Positions 44,493-52,517 of a stretch of DNA of 64,000 nt are shown one piece after another. A program made the translations under genes and the position numbers. Source of the stretch: Streptomyces canus (GTDB taxonomy: Bacteria > Actinomycetota > Actinomycetes > Streptomycetales > Streptomycetaceae); contig NZ_KQ948656.1 of assembly GCF_001514145.1 (NCBI RefSeq), positions 744,001 to 808,000 on the forward strand. Reading direction: 5' to 3'. The notes under the pieces are model-generated. The model searched no databases and was not told the origin of the DNA. It was given only the letters and a program-made list of their open reading frames with translations. Within the stretch, counting starts at the first letter, position 1; each line of letters opens with the position of its first letter.

Positions 44493-45869
44493 ATGAGCGC
44501 AAACCCCCACCTGTCCCGCCGCGGCCTCCTGGGCATGACGGCCGCCGTGCCGCTCGCCCTGACGCTCGGCGCGGGCACCGCGCAGGCCGCCGACTCGGCG
44601 TACGCGATGGTGTACTTCACCGAGTCGACCAACCTCGGCGACGGCACCGACTACGGCCTGCACCTGGCCGTCAGCCCCGACGGGCTGAACTGGACGCCGC
44701 TCAACCAGAACAACCCCCTGGTCACCCCCACCGCCGGCGCCCTGGGCCTGCGCGACCCGTTCCTCATGCGCAAGCAGGACGGCACGTTCGTCGTCCTCGC
44801 CACCGACCTCAAGGGCACCGACTGGAGCTACAACAGCCAGTACATCCACGTCTGGGACTCCGCCGACCTGCGCACCTTCACCGGCTACCGGCGCCTGAAG
44901 CTGCACGACATGACGACCCACAGCTGGGCGCCCGAGGCGTTCTGGGACGCCGGGCGCGGCCAGTACGCGGTCATCTACTCCTCGGTCAACTCCAGCGGCC
45001 ACAACGTGATCATGGTCAACTACACCAGCGACTTCGTCACCGCCTCGGCCCCGCAGGTGTTCTTCGACCCCGGCTACGACGTCATCGACGGCGACATGGC
45101 CGTGGGAGTGAACGGCTACAACTACCTCTTCTTCAAGAAGAACCAGACCCTGGTGAGCGCCCGATCCGCCACCCTGAACCCGGGCAGCTTCACCGAGTAC
45201 AGCGCGGGTGTGGCGCACGGCGGCACCGAAGCCCCCACCGTGGTCAAGTCCCTCAGCTCCGGCACCTGGTGGCTCTGGGGAGACACCTACACGCCCAACG
45301 GCGTCTTCTACGCCTGGCAGTCGAGCAGCCTCGCCTCCGGCACCTGGACCGCCCTCGACCAGAAGACCTACACCCAGCCGGTCAACTCCAAGCACTGCGG
45401 CATCGCGACGATCACCACGGCCGAGTACAACAACCTGCTCAGCAAGTGGGGTGCCCCGGCCTGGAACCGGCTCAAGTCCTACAACTACCCGGCCCGTTAC
45501 GTCCGCCACTCCGACTACACGGGCCGCATCGACGAGTACCCGGTCGAGCCGTACAAGGACTCCCTGTGGACCCTCGTCCCGGGCCTCGCCGACAGCTCCG
45601 GAGTCTCGTTCCGATCGGTCAACTACCCCGACCGCTACCTGCGGCACTACAACTACGCCCTCCGACTCGACGTCAACGACGGCACGTCGACGTTCGCCGG
45701 TGACGCGACCTTCTACCGTACGGCGGGCCTCGCGGACGCGAGCTGGGCCTCCTTCCGCTCGTACAACAACCCGACCCGCTACATCCGCCACTCCAACTAC
45801 GTCCTGCGCATCGACCCCGTCTCCACCACCACCGAGAAGCAGGACGCCACATTCCGAGTAGGTTACTGA
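44493..45869 (+). CDS. secreted GH43-type glycosidase with AbfB (CBM42) arabinose-binding domain
   Basis: A 458-aa exported enzyme. Twin-arginine-type signal with SRRGLLGM then a hydrophobic stretch, cleavage after AQA (about 33). The five-bladed propeller domain (about 36-320) has the GH43-like LGLRDPFLMRKQDG, WAPEAFWD (catalytic Glu region) and VIDGDMAV segments. The C-terminal AbfB domain (about 325-458) shows the repeated NYPARYVRHSDY, NYPDRYLRHYNY and NNPTRYIRHSNY trefoil motifs that bind arabinofuranose. Likely attacks arabinoxylan or arabinan. SD GGAG 9 nt upstream. Confidence 0.87.
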   Translation: MSANPHLSRRGLLGMTAAVPLALTLGAGTAQAADSAYAMVYFTESTNLGDGTDYGLHLAVSPDGLNWTPLNQNNPLVTPTAGALGLRDPFLMRKQDGTFVVLATDLKGTDWSYNSQYIHVWDSADLRTFTGYRRLKLHDMTTHSWAPEAFWDAGRGQYAVIYSSVNSSGHNVIMVNYTSDFVTASAPQVFFDPGYDVIDGDMAVGVNGYNYLFFKKNQTLVSARSATLNPGSFTEYSAGVAHGGTEAPTVVKSLSSGTWWLWGDTYTPNGVFYAWQSSSLASGTWTALDQKTYTQPVNSKHCGIATITTAEYNNLLSKWGAPAWNRLKSYNYPARYVRHSDYTGRIDEYPVEPYKDSLWTLVPGLADSSGVSFRSVNYPDRYLRHYNYALRLDVNDGTSTFAGDATFYRTAGLADASWASFRSYNNPTRYIRHSNYVLRIDPVSTTTEKQDATFRVGY

Positions 45870-45876
45870 TTCAACC

Positions 45877-45951
45877 GAAAAGCCCCCCTTGGTGCTCCGC
45901 GTTGTATACGCTCCAGGTCTTCTTCACGAGACCTTCACAGGGGGGCTTTTC
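45877..45951 (+). promoter_or_regulatory. RNA stem that covers the lamin-tail gene ribosome site
   Basis: GAAAAGCCCCCCT (45877-45889) pairs perfectly over 13 bp with AGGGGGGCTTTTC (45939-45951), loop 49 nt. The right arm is the only SD candidate (GGGGGG) of the gene starting at 45953 and ends CTTTTC, so it can act either as a terminator of the GH43 transcript or as an RBS-hiding switch. Confidence 0.55.
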
Positions 45952-45952
45952 C

Positions 45953-46444
45953 ATGCGCAGAGGACACATAGCCGTGGTCGCGGCCGCAGGCGCGCTGACC
46001 GTGCTGGCCGCGGTCCCGGCCCACGCCGCCGAGTACTCGTCGGCACTGAAGATCAAGGGCGTCCAGTACGACGCCCCGGGCCGGGACTCCAACAGCTGCG
46101 CCACCGGCAACACCGACGAGGAGTACCTGACGATCAAGAACTACTCGCGGACCGCGACGGTGAACCTCAAGGGGTACGTCGTGAAGGACGCGGCGGGCAA
46201 CAAGTTCACCTTCACCGCCAGTCACTCCCTCCAGCCCGGCGACTACGTCAAGCTCCGCGGTGGGCGCGGTGACGACTCGGACGCGAAGAACGTCGTGTAC
46301 CGCGACAACTGCAACTTCATGTGGAACAACGACAAGGACACGATCTACCTGTACAAGCCGTCGGGCAGCCACGCCGACACCCACGCGTACACCAAGAGCG
46401 CCAACGACCGCGACGGCAACGGGTACATCACGTACCACGGCTGA
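45953..46444 (+). CDS. secreted lamin-tail-domain (LTD) protein
   Basis: A 163-aa exported protein. Signal MRRGHIAVVAAAGALTVLAA, cleavage after AHA (about 25). The mature part is an LTD Ig-like domain: LKIKGVQYDAPGRDSN, NTDEEYLTIKNYSRTATVNL, GYVVKDAAGNKFTF and HSLQPGDYVKLR, with a Cys pair. LTDs occur in extracellular nucleases and surface proteins; no catalytic site is seen. The start is at the ATG next to the hairpin described above. Its end overlaps the convergent membrane gene by 17 bp. Confidence 0.85.
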   Translation: MRRGHIAVVAAAGALTVLAAVPAHAAEYSSALKIKGVQYDAPGRDSNSCATGNTDEEYLTIKNYSRTATVNLKGYVVKDAAGNKFTFTASHSLQPGDYVKLRGGRGDDSDAKNVVYRDNCNFMWNNDKDTIYLYKPSGSHADTHAYTKSANDRDGNGYITYHG

Positions 46445-47432
46445 CCAGGCCGCGTCCGCTGACGACGGCCAGCGCGGCGGTCAGTGCGACCAGGGCCGCC
46501 GCCTGGGTCAGGACACCTACGCGCAGCGGGCCGGGCAGGACGTCGAGCCACGGGTAGACCGCGGCGATGCGGACCGCCAGGAGGAGCAGACCCAGCGCCG
46601 CGAGGGCGGCAGCCTCTTCGGCGGGGAGGCGGTTCTCGCCCCGCACGCGGTACAGCAGCCAGGCGAGGGCCGTCACGAGGTAGCACGTGACGAGCGCCCA
46701 GACGGTGTCGACCCCGCCGGGCAGTGCCACCACCGAGCCGCCCATCAACACACAGCAGGCGGCGAAGACCAGCCCGGGCGCGCCCGCGGGAAGAGCCGCC
46801 GGGGGCGCGTCGCGGTGGTGGGCCGCACAGAGTGCCAGCGCCGTCGAACAGGCCAGCACGGCGGCCGCGACGACGTAGGCGGAGTCCGAGGGGGCGAAGT
46901 CGCGAGCCCAGAGATCGACCAGCGGCAGGAGCGTCGGCAGGGCCGCCACGAGCGCGGAGGCCTGGGCGAGGCGGCGGCGGTCGCGCAGAAGGGCGAAGTA
47001 GGCGACCGTCCAGAGCAGCGGCAGGAACCACTGGGCGGCCGCGACGGCGCCGGCCCACACGCCGTGACCGGTGAAGCCGTCCGTGAACAAGTCCCATTGG
47101 CTCCCGCCACGGGTCGACACCCAGGTCAGTCCCAGAACCCGGTCGACCACGGCGGACGCCGCCTGCAGCAGGACGGCGGAGAGCGCGAAGAGGCGGACGG
47201 CCGAGCCGAGCACGGCGTACCGGCGGGGCGCGCCGCCCGCACCGAGCCTGCTGCGCACGGCCAGCGCGACGATGCTCGCCACCTCCCCGAGGGTGGGCCG
47301 GCTCTGATCCTGGGTCTCCTGGTCGACGTCCCACAGGTAGGTCTCGACCATCTCCTCCTCGCGCTCGCGCCGGTAGTAGGCGGGCAGCAGGCGCAGGACG
47401 GCGCGGTAACGGGCCTCGAGCAGCGTCGTCAT
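46428..47432 (-). CDS. polytopic membrane protein, PadR partner
   Basis: A 334-aa protein: a cytoplasmic N-terminus with RYRAVLRLLPAYYRRERE and EEMVETYLWD (a motif seen in many PadR-partner membrane proteins), then about eight hydrophobic segments. No transporter family recognised. ATG overlaps the PadR stop codon (4 nt), so it is co-translated and under PadR control, as is typical for drug- or stress-responsive pairs. Confidence 0.75.
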   Translation of the reverse strand: MTTLLEARYRAVLRLLPAYYRREREEEMVETYLWDVDQETQDQSRPTLGEVASIVALAVRSRLGAGGAPRRYAVLGSAVRLFALSAVLLQAASAVVDRVLGLTWVSTRGGSQWDLFTDGFTGHGVWAGAVAAAQWFLPLLWTVAYFALLRDRRRLAQASALVAALPTLLPLVDLWARDFAPSDSAYVVAAAVLACSTALALCAAHHRDAPPAALPAGAPGLVFAACCVLMGGSVVALPGGVDTVWALVTCYLVTALAWLLYRVRGENRLPAEEAAALAALGLLLLAVRIAAVYPWLDVLPGPLRVGVLTQAAALVALTAALAVVSGRGLVSRGT

Positions 47433-47824
47433 GCCAGACCTCCGGCGAGTCCGTGGCCCGTGCCGGGCGCGCCGGTCGTTCCAGGAGCACTGCCGGGGGT
47501 ACGCCGTCCCTCGGCGATGCGCTTCTTGGCGGCGCTCGCTCCGGCGGCCAGCCGCTCCGCCTCGGCGTCCAGGGCCGCGGTGCCCTCGTCGGTGAGGCGG
47601 TAGTAGCGCCGGAGCCGGCCCTGCTGCACCTCCTCGCGGTCCAGCACGATCAGTTCGTCGGCGGTGAGCCGGTCCAGTACGCCGTAGAGGGTGCCGACGC
47701 GCATCTGCACGGCCCCCTCGGACAGTTCCTCGACCTCGCGCAGGATGCCGTAGCCGTGCCGTGGCTGATCGGCGAGGGCGGTCAGAACGAAGAACGCCGC
47801 CTGTGTCATGTTCCTCGATGCCAT
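47429..47824 (-). CDS. PadR-family transcriptional repressor
   Basis: A 131-aa PadR protein: MTQAAFFVLTALADQPRHGY, GILREVEELSEG, MRVGTLYGVLDRLTADEL and RRYYRLTDEG form the winged helix, and a C-terminal helix gives dimerisation. The tail is Gly/Pro/Thr-rich and unstructured. A 25-bp palindrome lies 8 bp before the ATG, strongly implying autoregulation; the -10 is inside it, so the message is probably leaderless. Confidence 0.92.
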   Translation of the reverse strand: MASRNMTQAAFFVLTALADQPRHGYGILREVEELSEGAVQMRVGTLYGVLDRLTADELIVLDREEVQQGRLRRYYRLTDEGTAALDAEAERLAAGASAAKKRIAEGRRTPGSAPGTTGAPGTGHGLAGGLA

Positions 47825-47831
47825 GGAACAA

Positions 47832-47856
47832 GAATATATCGGCTCCCGATATATTC
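47832..47856. promoter_or_regulatory. PadR operator, 25-bp perfect palindrome
   Basis: GAATATATCGG, spacer CTC, CCGATATATTC: 11-bp arms, all matched. Its AT-rich end supplies a TATATT -10 for the padR-like gene, so binding would block the promoter directly. Confidence 0.85.
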
Positions 47857-47890
47857 AGCGAGCCGAAACGCACGATCGGGTGGGAACCGC

Positions 47891-47933
47891 GAACAGGGCC
47901 CGCCCCAATGCGGATGGTGGGCGGGCCCTGTTC
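47891..47933. terminator. 15-bp perfect hairpin between divergent genes
   Basis: GAACAGGGCCCGCCC (47891-47905) pairs with 47919-47933, loop 13 nt. No gene ends at either side: PadR runs left from 47824 and the next gene runs right from 48151. The rest of the spacer 47825-48150 has no credible ORF. Confidence 0.55.
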
Positions 47934-48150
47934 GGGGGGTCATTTTGGCGTGGGGGGTTCCGGACCGGGCACGAGTGAAGCGGGGTTGCTCGGTGTGGAG
48001 CGTGTGCGCCCCGTGTGCGCGGGGCAGATCATGGGTCGGCGGGCACGGCACACCGGACGTGCCCGCCCGCCGGACCCCGCCTGGTCCGTAGGGGCCGGCG
48101 GCGACGATACTTGGCCCCGGCACGCACCACTCCTTCTCACAGATGGACCC

Positions 48151-49263
48151 ATGTCAAGAACTCGCACGGCAGACCCCACGGCACCTCCCACCGTCTGGCT
48201 GGCCCGCGGCCGCCATCTCGGATCCGACGCGGCCGACGTCCTGCGCCACCACCTGGAGCGACTGAAGGAGAGCGCGGACCTCGACGACTTCCAGGAGCCG
48301 TCCGGCACCGGGGACGCCCCGGAACGGATCTTCGAGGCCCGCTGGCGGGTCGCCGACGAGGTGACCGTCCGGGCCCGGCTCTCGCTCGCCCCCGTGTCGA
48401 GCGGCGGACAGGAGTGGGTACTGGCGGCCGAGGCGGAGCAGCCGTGGGATCTGCGGTGGCCGTCGCCCGCGACCATGTTCTGGCCCGACAGCGCGGACGT
48501 CTTCTGGGACCGTGACGCCGCCACGGGGCTGCGCCTGAGGGACCTGAGTGTGCTGCCCGAGGAGGACAAGGACGTACGGCGACTGCTCCGGCAGGCCGTG
48601 CGGGGCAGCTGGGCCGTGCATGTCGTCGTCCACGAGGCCATGACCACCGACCAGCGCGGCCGACGCCCGCTGGCGGACATGGTGCCGCCCGGTCTGCGCC
48701 ACCGCGTGGTCGAGCACCGGGCGCAGCCGCACCAGCTGCGGGTCCTGAACTGGGCCGTGAAGGACTTCGGCGTGGAGGTGCCGCGCGGCGGTGCCGTGGT
48801 GCTGCCCGGGACGCCGGTGCCGCCCGGCTACGACGGCCAGGACTTCTCCGTACGCAGTGTGTTCCTCGACGGCTCGGAGCCCTCCGAGCTCATCGCGACC
48901 GTGACGCGCTACGCCATGATGCCCAAGCCGCTGCCGGACGACGCCTGGGCGGCGGTGACCGCTCTGCGGGAGCAGTGGCAGCTGCTGACGCTGCAGGAGG
49001 AACTCGCACGCGAGCGCGCGCTCGTGACGATGTACGCCGATGCGCTGGAGGCCATGACGAAGTCCCGGGACCTGTACCGGGAGGCCGCAGAGCGGGCGAA
49101 CGAGGCGCTGGCGATCTACCGCGAGAACGCCCCGGCGCCGGAGCCCCGTGCCGATCCGGAGGCCACCTCGCCGTTGCAGCAGCTGTCCCGGACGTTCGGA
49201 CGCTGGAAGGGCACCTCGAAGCCCGCGGCCCGCGACGAGGACTCGGACCAGCAGATCAGCTGA
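48151..49263 (+). CDS. hypothetical protein with C-terminal coiled coil, 370 aa
   Basis: Not recognised. Soluble; residues about 10-280 form a mixed alpha/beta region with many Trp (WDLRWPSPATMFWPDSADVFW) and a conserved-looking VVVHEAMTTDQRGR; residues about 285-335 are a long helix (LREQWQLLTLQEELARERAL) likely to be a coiled coil; the tail is Pro/Ala-rich and acidic. No signal peptide or known catalytic motif. ATG start; upstream sequence is only weakly purine-rich. Confidence 0.65.
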   Translation: MSRTRTADPTAPPTVWLARGRHLGSDAADVLRHHLERLKESADLDDFQEPSGTGDAPERIFEARWRVADEVTVRARLSLAPVSSGGQEWVLAAEAEQPWDLRWPSPATMFWPDSADVFWDRDAATGLRLRDLSVLPEEDKDVRRLLRQAVRGSWAVHVVVHEAMTTDQRGRRPLADMVPPGLRHRVVEHRAQPHQLRVLNWAVKDFGVEVPRGGAVVLPGTPVPPGYDGQDFSVRSVFLDGSEPSELIATVTRYAMMPKPLPDDAWAAVTALREQWQLLTLQEELARERALVTMYADALEAMTKSRDLYREAAERANEALAIYRENAPAPEPRADPEATSPLQQLSRTFGRWKGTSKPAARDEDSDQQIS

Positions 49264-49272
49264 AGAGGCAGA

Positions 49273-49491
49273 TCAGCTGAACAGCGGGAAGCGGTCCGCG
49301 TCGGCTCCGAGGGCGCGGCGTTCGGGGTCCGTGAGCGGCGTGCGTCCGGTGGCGGCACGGGCGTAGTGCTCGTCGCTCCAATCGAGCGGAACGGCCCGGC
49401 CGAGGAGACCGTCGAGGGTGGCGCGCACCGCGGCCAGGCCCTCCGGGGACGGTCCGACGGCCTCCGGCAGGTCGGTGACGACGCACCGCAT
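49273..49491 (-). CDS. possible small protein, 72 aa
   Basis: ATG ORF whose sequence (AVGPSPEGLAAVRATLDGLL, WSDEHYARAATGRTPLTDPE) looks like a folded helical protein rather than shadow sequence, with a natural-looking end ADADRFPLFS. It begins on the complementary strand of the very ATG that begins the xanthine dehydrogenase fragment, i.e. at the rearrangement point, so it may itself be the C-terminal stump of a longer gene. Not recognised. Confidence 0.35.
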   Translation of the reverse strand: MRCVVTDLPEAVGPSPEGLAAVRATLDGLLGRAVPLDWSDEHYARAATGRTPLTDPERRALGADADRFPLFS

Positions 49492-50614
49492 GGCACCACT
49501 CGACGTGCCCACCCCGTCCTGGATGCGTGCCCCCGGCGAGGCTCCCGGCATGTACGCCCTGGAGTCGGCCATGGACGAACTGGCGACCGAACTCGGCATG
49601 GATCCGGTGGAGTTGAGGATCGTCAACGAGCCGGGCACCGAGCCCGACAGCGGCAAGCCCTTCAGCAGCAGGCACCTGGTCGAGTGTCTGCGCGCGGGCG
49701 CCCGGCGCTTCGACTGGGCCGAGCGGGACCCACGGCCGCGCTCCCGCGCCGAGGGCCCGCTGCTCGTGGGGTCGGGGGTCGCGGCCGCCACGTATCCCGT
49801 GCTGGTGCATTCGTCCACGGCGGTGGCACGGGCGCTGCCCGACGGGACCTTCCTCGTACGGATCAACGCCACCGACATAGGCACGGGCGCCCGGACCGTG
49901 CTCGCGCAGATCGCCGCGGACGCGCTCGCCGTGCCGGTGGCCCGCGTGCGGACCGACGTGGGCAACAGCGACCTGCCCGCCGCGTCACTGGCCGGCGGCT
50001 CGTCGGGCACCGCCTCCTGGGGCTGGGCGGTGCACGAGGCGTGCACCCGGCTCGCGGAACGCCTGGCCGAAGGGCCGCTGCCGGCTGAGGGGATCGAGGT
50101 CCGCGCCGACACGGCCGGCCGGGCGGACGCCGACAGCCCGTTCGCCCGGCACGCCTTCGGCGCCCACTTCGCGGAGGTCGCCGTCGACACGGTCACCGGC
50201 GAGACCCGGGTCCGAAGGCTGCTGGGGGTGTATGCCGCCGGGCACATTCTCAACTCCCGTACCGCCCGCTCGCAGTTCGTCGGCGGCATGACCATGGGGC
50301 TCGGCATGGCACTGACCGAGGGCAGCACACTGGACGCCGCGTTCGGTGACTTCGCCGAGTCCGATCCGGCCGCGTACCACGTGCCCACGCACGCCGACGT
50401 GCCCGACATCGAGGCGCACTGGATCGACGAGGACGACACCCGCCTCAACCCCATGGGCAGCAAAGGGATCGGCGAGATCGGCATCGTGGGGACGGCGGCC
50501 GCGATCGGCAACGCCGTCTTCCACGCCACCGGCGTGCGCCTGCGCGAGCTGCCCCTCACACCGGACCGCGTGCTGAGCGGCGTCCGGGAGAGGGTCGGCT
50601 CCTCGGCGAGCTAA
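49490..50614 (+). pseudogene. N-terminally truncated xanthine dehydrogenase molybdopterin subunit (XdhA/CoxL-like)
   Basis: 374 codons matching only the C-terminal half of a protein usually over 700 aa. Homology starts abruptly at TPSWMRAPGEAPGMYALESA (49510 onward), a mid-protein block of the family, and continues through FSSRHLVECL, INATDIGTGARTVLAQIAADAL, GGSSGTASWG and the active-site MGSKGIGEIG with the catalytic Glu. The N-terminal molybdopterin and partner-contact region, and the FAD and 2Fe-2S subunits, are missing. An ATG at 49490 keeps the frame open, so a fragment might be made, but it cannot be a working dehydrogenase. The stop overlaps the next, convergent gene by 4 bp. Confidence 0.75.
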
Positions 50615-51639
50615 GGAGCCAGCGGAGCGTCGGCCGCCTCACGGACCGGCTCCGCCGTCCGCCGCTCCGTCAGGACGCCGTTCGGCGGTGTCGGCGACGC
50701 GAGGTGCACCACCAGAGCGGCCAGCGCGGCCAGCGACGCGCACGCGGCCACCGTCCCCGCGAGCCAGGCCGGCGCGAGCGGCAACTCCAGGGCCCGGGCG
50801 AGCCCCTCGGAGCGGAACCGCCCGTAGAGCAACTGGCCCGCGGCCACCCCGGCCGGCACGACGACCGCGAAGACCAGAACCGGGAGGGTGGGCCGGATCA
50901 TCAGCACGGCGAGCAGGACGCACAGGAACGACACCCCGAGCGCGAATCCGTACACCTGCAGGGACGCCCCGTCCTGGTGGACGGGGAAGCACAGGACACC
51001 GCAGACCAGCAGTGCCAGGGCGGCGAGCCTGCCCGGCCACGCCGGTGCCTTTCGGGGCCACCTCGGCGCGGGGGGATGCGGCGGCAGGGCCGGGAACACA
51101 CTCAGACCCGGCATCCAGGGCAGCTCCGGTGCGGGCCGTCCCTCCCCGTCGTACGCCTCGTACGACGGCTGCGGGGGCGGCGGAGGCCTTTCCGTCGCCA
51201 GCCGCCCGATGAGCTCGACGAGCTCCTCCACGGGGCGGCCGGTCGCCGCCGCGCGCATCGCCTCCTGACCGCAGTGGGGCTGCAGCTCGGACCGGTTCAA
51301 CAGGGCCACCAGGCGGGTCACCTCCTCCACGGGACGGGACTCGGCGGCGGCCCGGATCGCCTCGTCGGCGCCGCCAGGGTCCCGTGGCGGCCGGGTCAGC
51401 AGGGCGACGAGCCGGGTGACGTCCTCCACGGACCGGTCCACGCCGACGGCACGCAGGGCCGCACCCGTGGCCTGCGCGTACTGGGGCGACTCTTCCAGCA
51501 GGGTGATGAGGTGGACGACATCCTCCAGGGGACGGTCGGCCACGGCGGCACGCACCAGGTCGCCGACGGGATCGCCGTACGACCCGTCCAGCGGTATGGC
51601 GGAATCGTTCGGGTTAGCTGCTGACGGGCCGGTGGTCAT
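50611..51639 (-). CDS. membrane protein with four N-terminal 35-residue repeats
   Basis: A 342-aa protein not assigned to a family. The first 160 residues contain four copies of a unit like IRAAAESRPVEEVTRLVALL (VRAAVADRPLEDVVHLITLL, LRAVGVDRSVEDVTRLVALL, MRAAATGRPVEELVELIGRL), each ending in L-rich helix. A Pro-rich linker follows (about 165-200), then four hydrophobic segments (about 210-325) and a short charged tail. The helical repeats face the cytoplasm and may bind a partner. SD GGAG 7 nt before the ATG; the frame is open 41 codons earlier. Confidence 0.7.
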   Translation of the reverse strand: MTTGPSAANPNDSAIPLDGSYGDPVGDLVRAAVADRPLEDVVHLITLLEESPQYAQATGAALRAVGVDRSVEDVTRLVALLTRPPRDPGGADEAIRAAAESRPVEEVTRLVALLNRSELQPHCGQEAMRAAATGRPVEELVELIGRLATERPPPPPQPSYEAYDGEGRPAPELPWMPGLSVFPALPPHPPAPRWPRKAPAWPGRLAALALLVCGVLCFPVHQDGASLQVYGFALGVSFLCVLLAVLMIRPTLPVLVFAVVVPAGVAAGQLLYGRFRSEGLARALELPLAPAWLAGTVAACASLAALAALVVHLASPTPPNGVLTERRTAEPVREAADAPLAP

Positions 51640-51859
51640 GCTCTGCTCCAGACACCAGACAAAGAGTGCGGTCGCTCCCACGCGCCCCCGTCGTGCGACC
51701 GCGACGCTGAGATGACCCATTCGTAAGCGGGTGCACGACGGCGTGCCACTCGGATGAGCCATGGGTGTGAGTGCCGCCCCTGGGCGAGCCTTAGCGGGAC
51801 CGGATGCGGGAATCCGTCAGACAGCGCGCCGCACGGCGCCCGGAGGAGGAGGTCGGCCC

Positions 51860-52177
51860 GTGGATTCGACCACAGCACTGATCGTCGTCGTCGCTGTGCT
51901 CGCGGCGCTGGCGCTGGCGGTGGCCGTGGGACTGCTGGTGCGGCTCGTGAGAACCCGGCGCGGTCTGCGACGGGCGGGACTTCCCACCGGGCCACGCTGG
52001 GTCTTCTGGGGCGCCCTGTTGTACTTCGTGCTGCCCACCGATCTGGTGCCGGACCCGGTGTACCTCGACGACATCGGCGTCCTGTTGCTCGCCCTGCGCA
52101 CTCTGCGCGGCTCCCCCGCCGACCGGGCGGCGCTGCGGCTCGACGAGCGGGACCGGGAGACGTCCCGCCGACCGTGA
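51860..52177 (+). CDS. DUF1232 (YkvA-like) small membrane protein
   Basis: A 105-aa protein: a membrane helix (TALIVVVAVLAALALAVAVG, about 4-23), a basic stretch RLVRTRRGLRRAG, and the DUF1232 core PRWVFWGALLYFVLPTDLVPD then VYLDDIGVLLLALRTL. GTG start with an ideal GGAGGAGGAGG 8 nt upstream. Function of DUF1232 unknown. It is 131 bp upstream of the RiPP precursor in the same direction. Confidence 0.8.
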   Translation: MDSTTALIVVVAVLAALALAVAVGLLVRLVRTRRGLRRAGLPTGPRWVFWGALLYFVLPTDLVPDPVYLDDIGVLLLALRTLRGSPADRAALRLDERDRETSRRP

Positions 52178-52190
52178 TTACGCAGTGTAA

Positions 52191-52217
52191 GGAAACCAAT
52201 CACTCGTTCGATTCGTA
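52191..52217 (+). promoter_or_regulatory. candidate ECF-sigma-type promoter of the graspetide genes
   Basis: GGAAAC (52191-52196), 17-nt spacer, CGTA (52214-52217). This resembles ECF sigma promoters of the TGAAAC-N16/17-CGTA class. It lies about 90 bp before tgmA in a noticeably AT-rich spot. Confidence 0.4.
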
Positions 52218-52308
52218 TAAGTCTCTGGAAGCCGAAGGAAGTCGGCTGACCTGACGGCGTCGTGGGGAGAGGCCGTCTGCGAGAGGCAGTACCGGCGAGG
52301 GAGAGAAG

Positions 52309-52500
52309 ATGCAACCGTTCGCGCTCAACTACGCACGTCCGGCAGCGACGTTGGAGGCGACCACTCCGTACGTCTACGACTCCGGGCTGCAGTTGAACGT
52401 GCTCATGGACGGCCGGGTCGCGGCCCGCGACCACGCGCTGATGAGGGAACTGGGGACCACCACCTCCACGGCGGGCTCCAAGACTCACTTCGACGACTGA
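52309..52500 (+). CDS. tgmA: graspetide precursor peptide (putative ATP-grasp-modified RiPP)
   Basis: A 63-aa precursor. The N-terminal leader has the family's PFALNYARP start and a YDSGLQLNVLMDGR segment, a recognition-like motif in this class; the C-terminal core is TTTSTAGSKTHFDD (residues 50-63) with Thr/Ser/Lys donors and Asp62-Asp63 acceptors suited to ester or amide side-chain links. It is 17 bp ahead of the ATP-grasp ligase gene. SD GGGAGAGAAG. Family assignment rests on recalled TgmA-type sequences (TIGR-type GRASP_targ); the final product structure is unknown. Confidence 0.85.
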   Translation: MQPFALNYARPAATLEATTPYVYDSGLQLNVLMDGRVAARDHALMRELGTTTSTAGSKTHFDD

Positions 52501-52517
52501 ACACGGGTCGCCGACCG

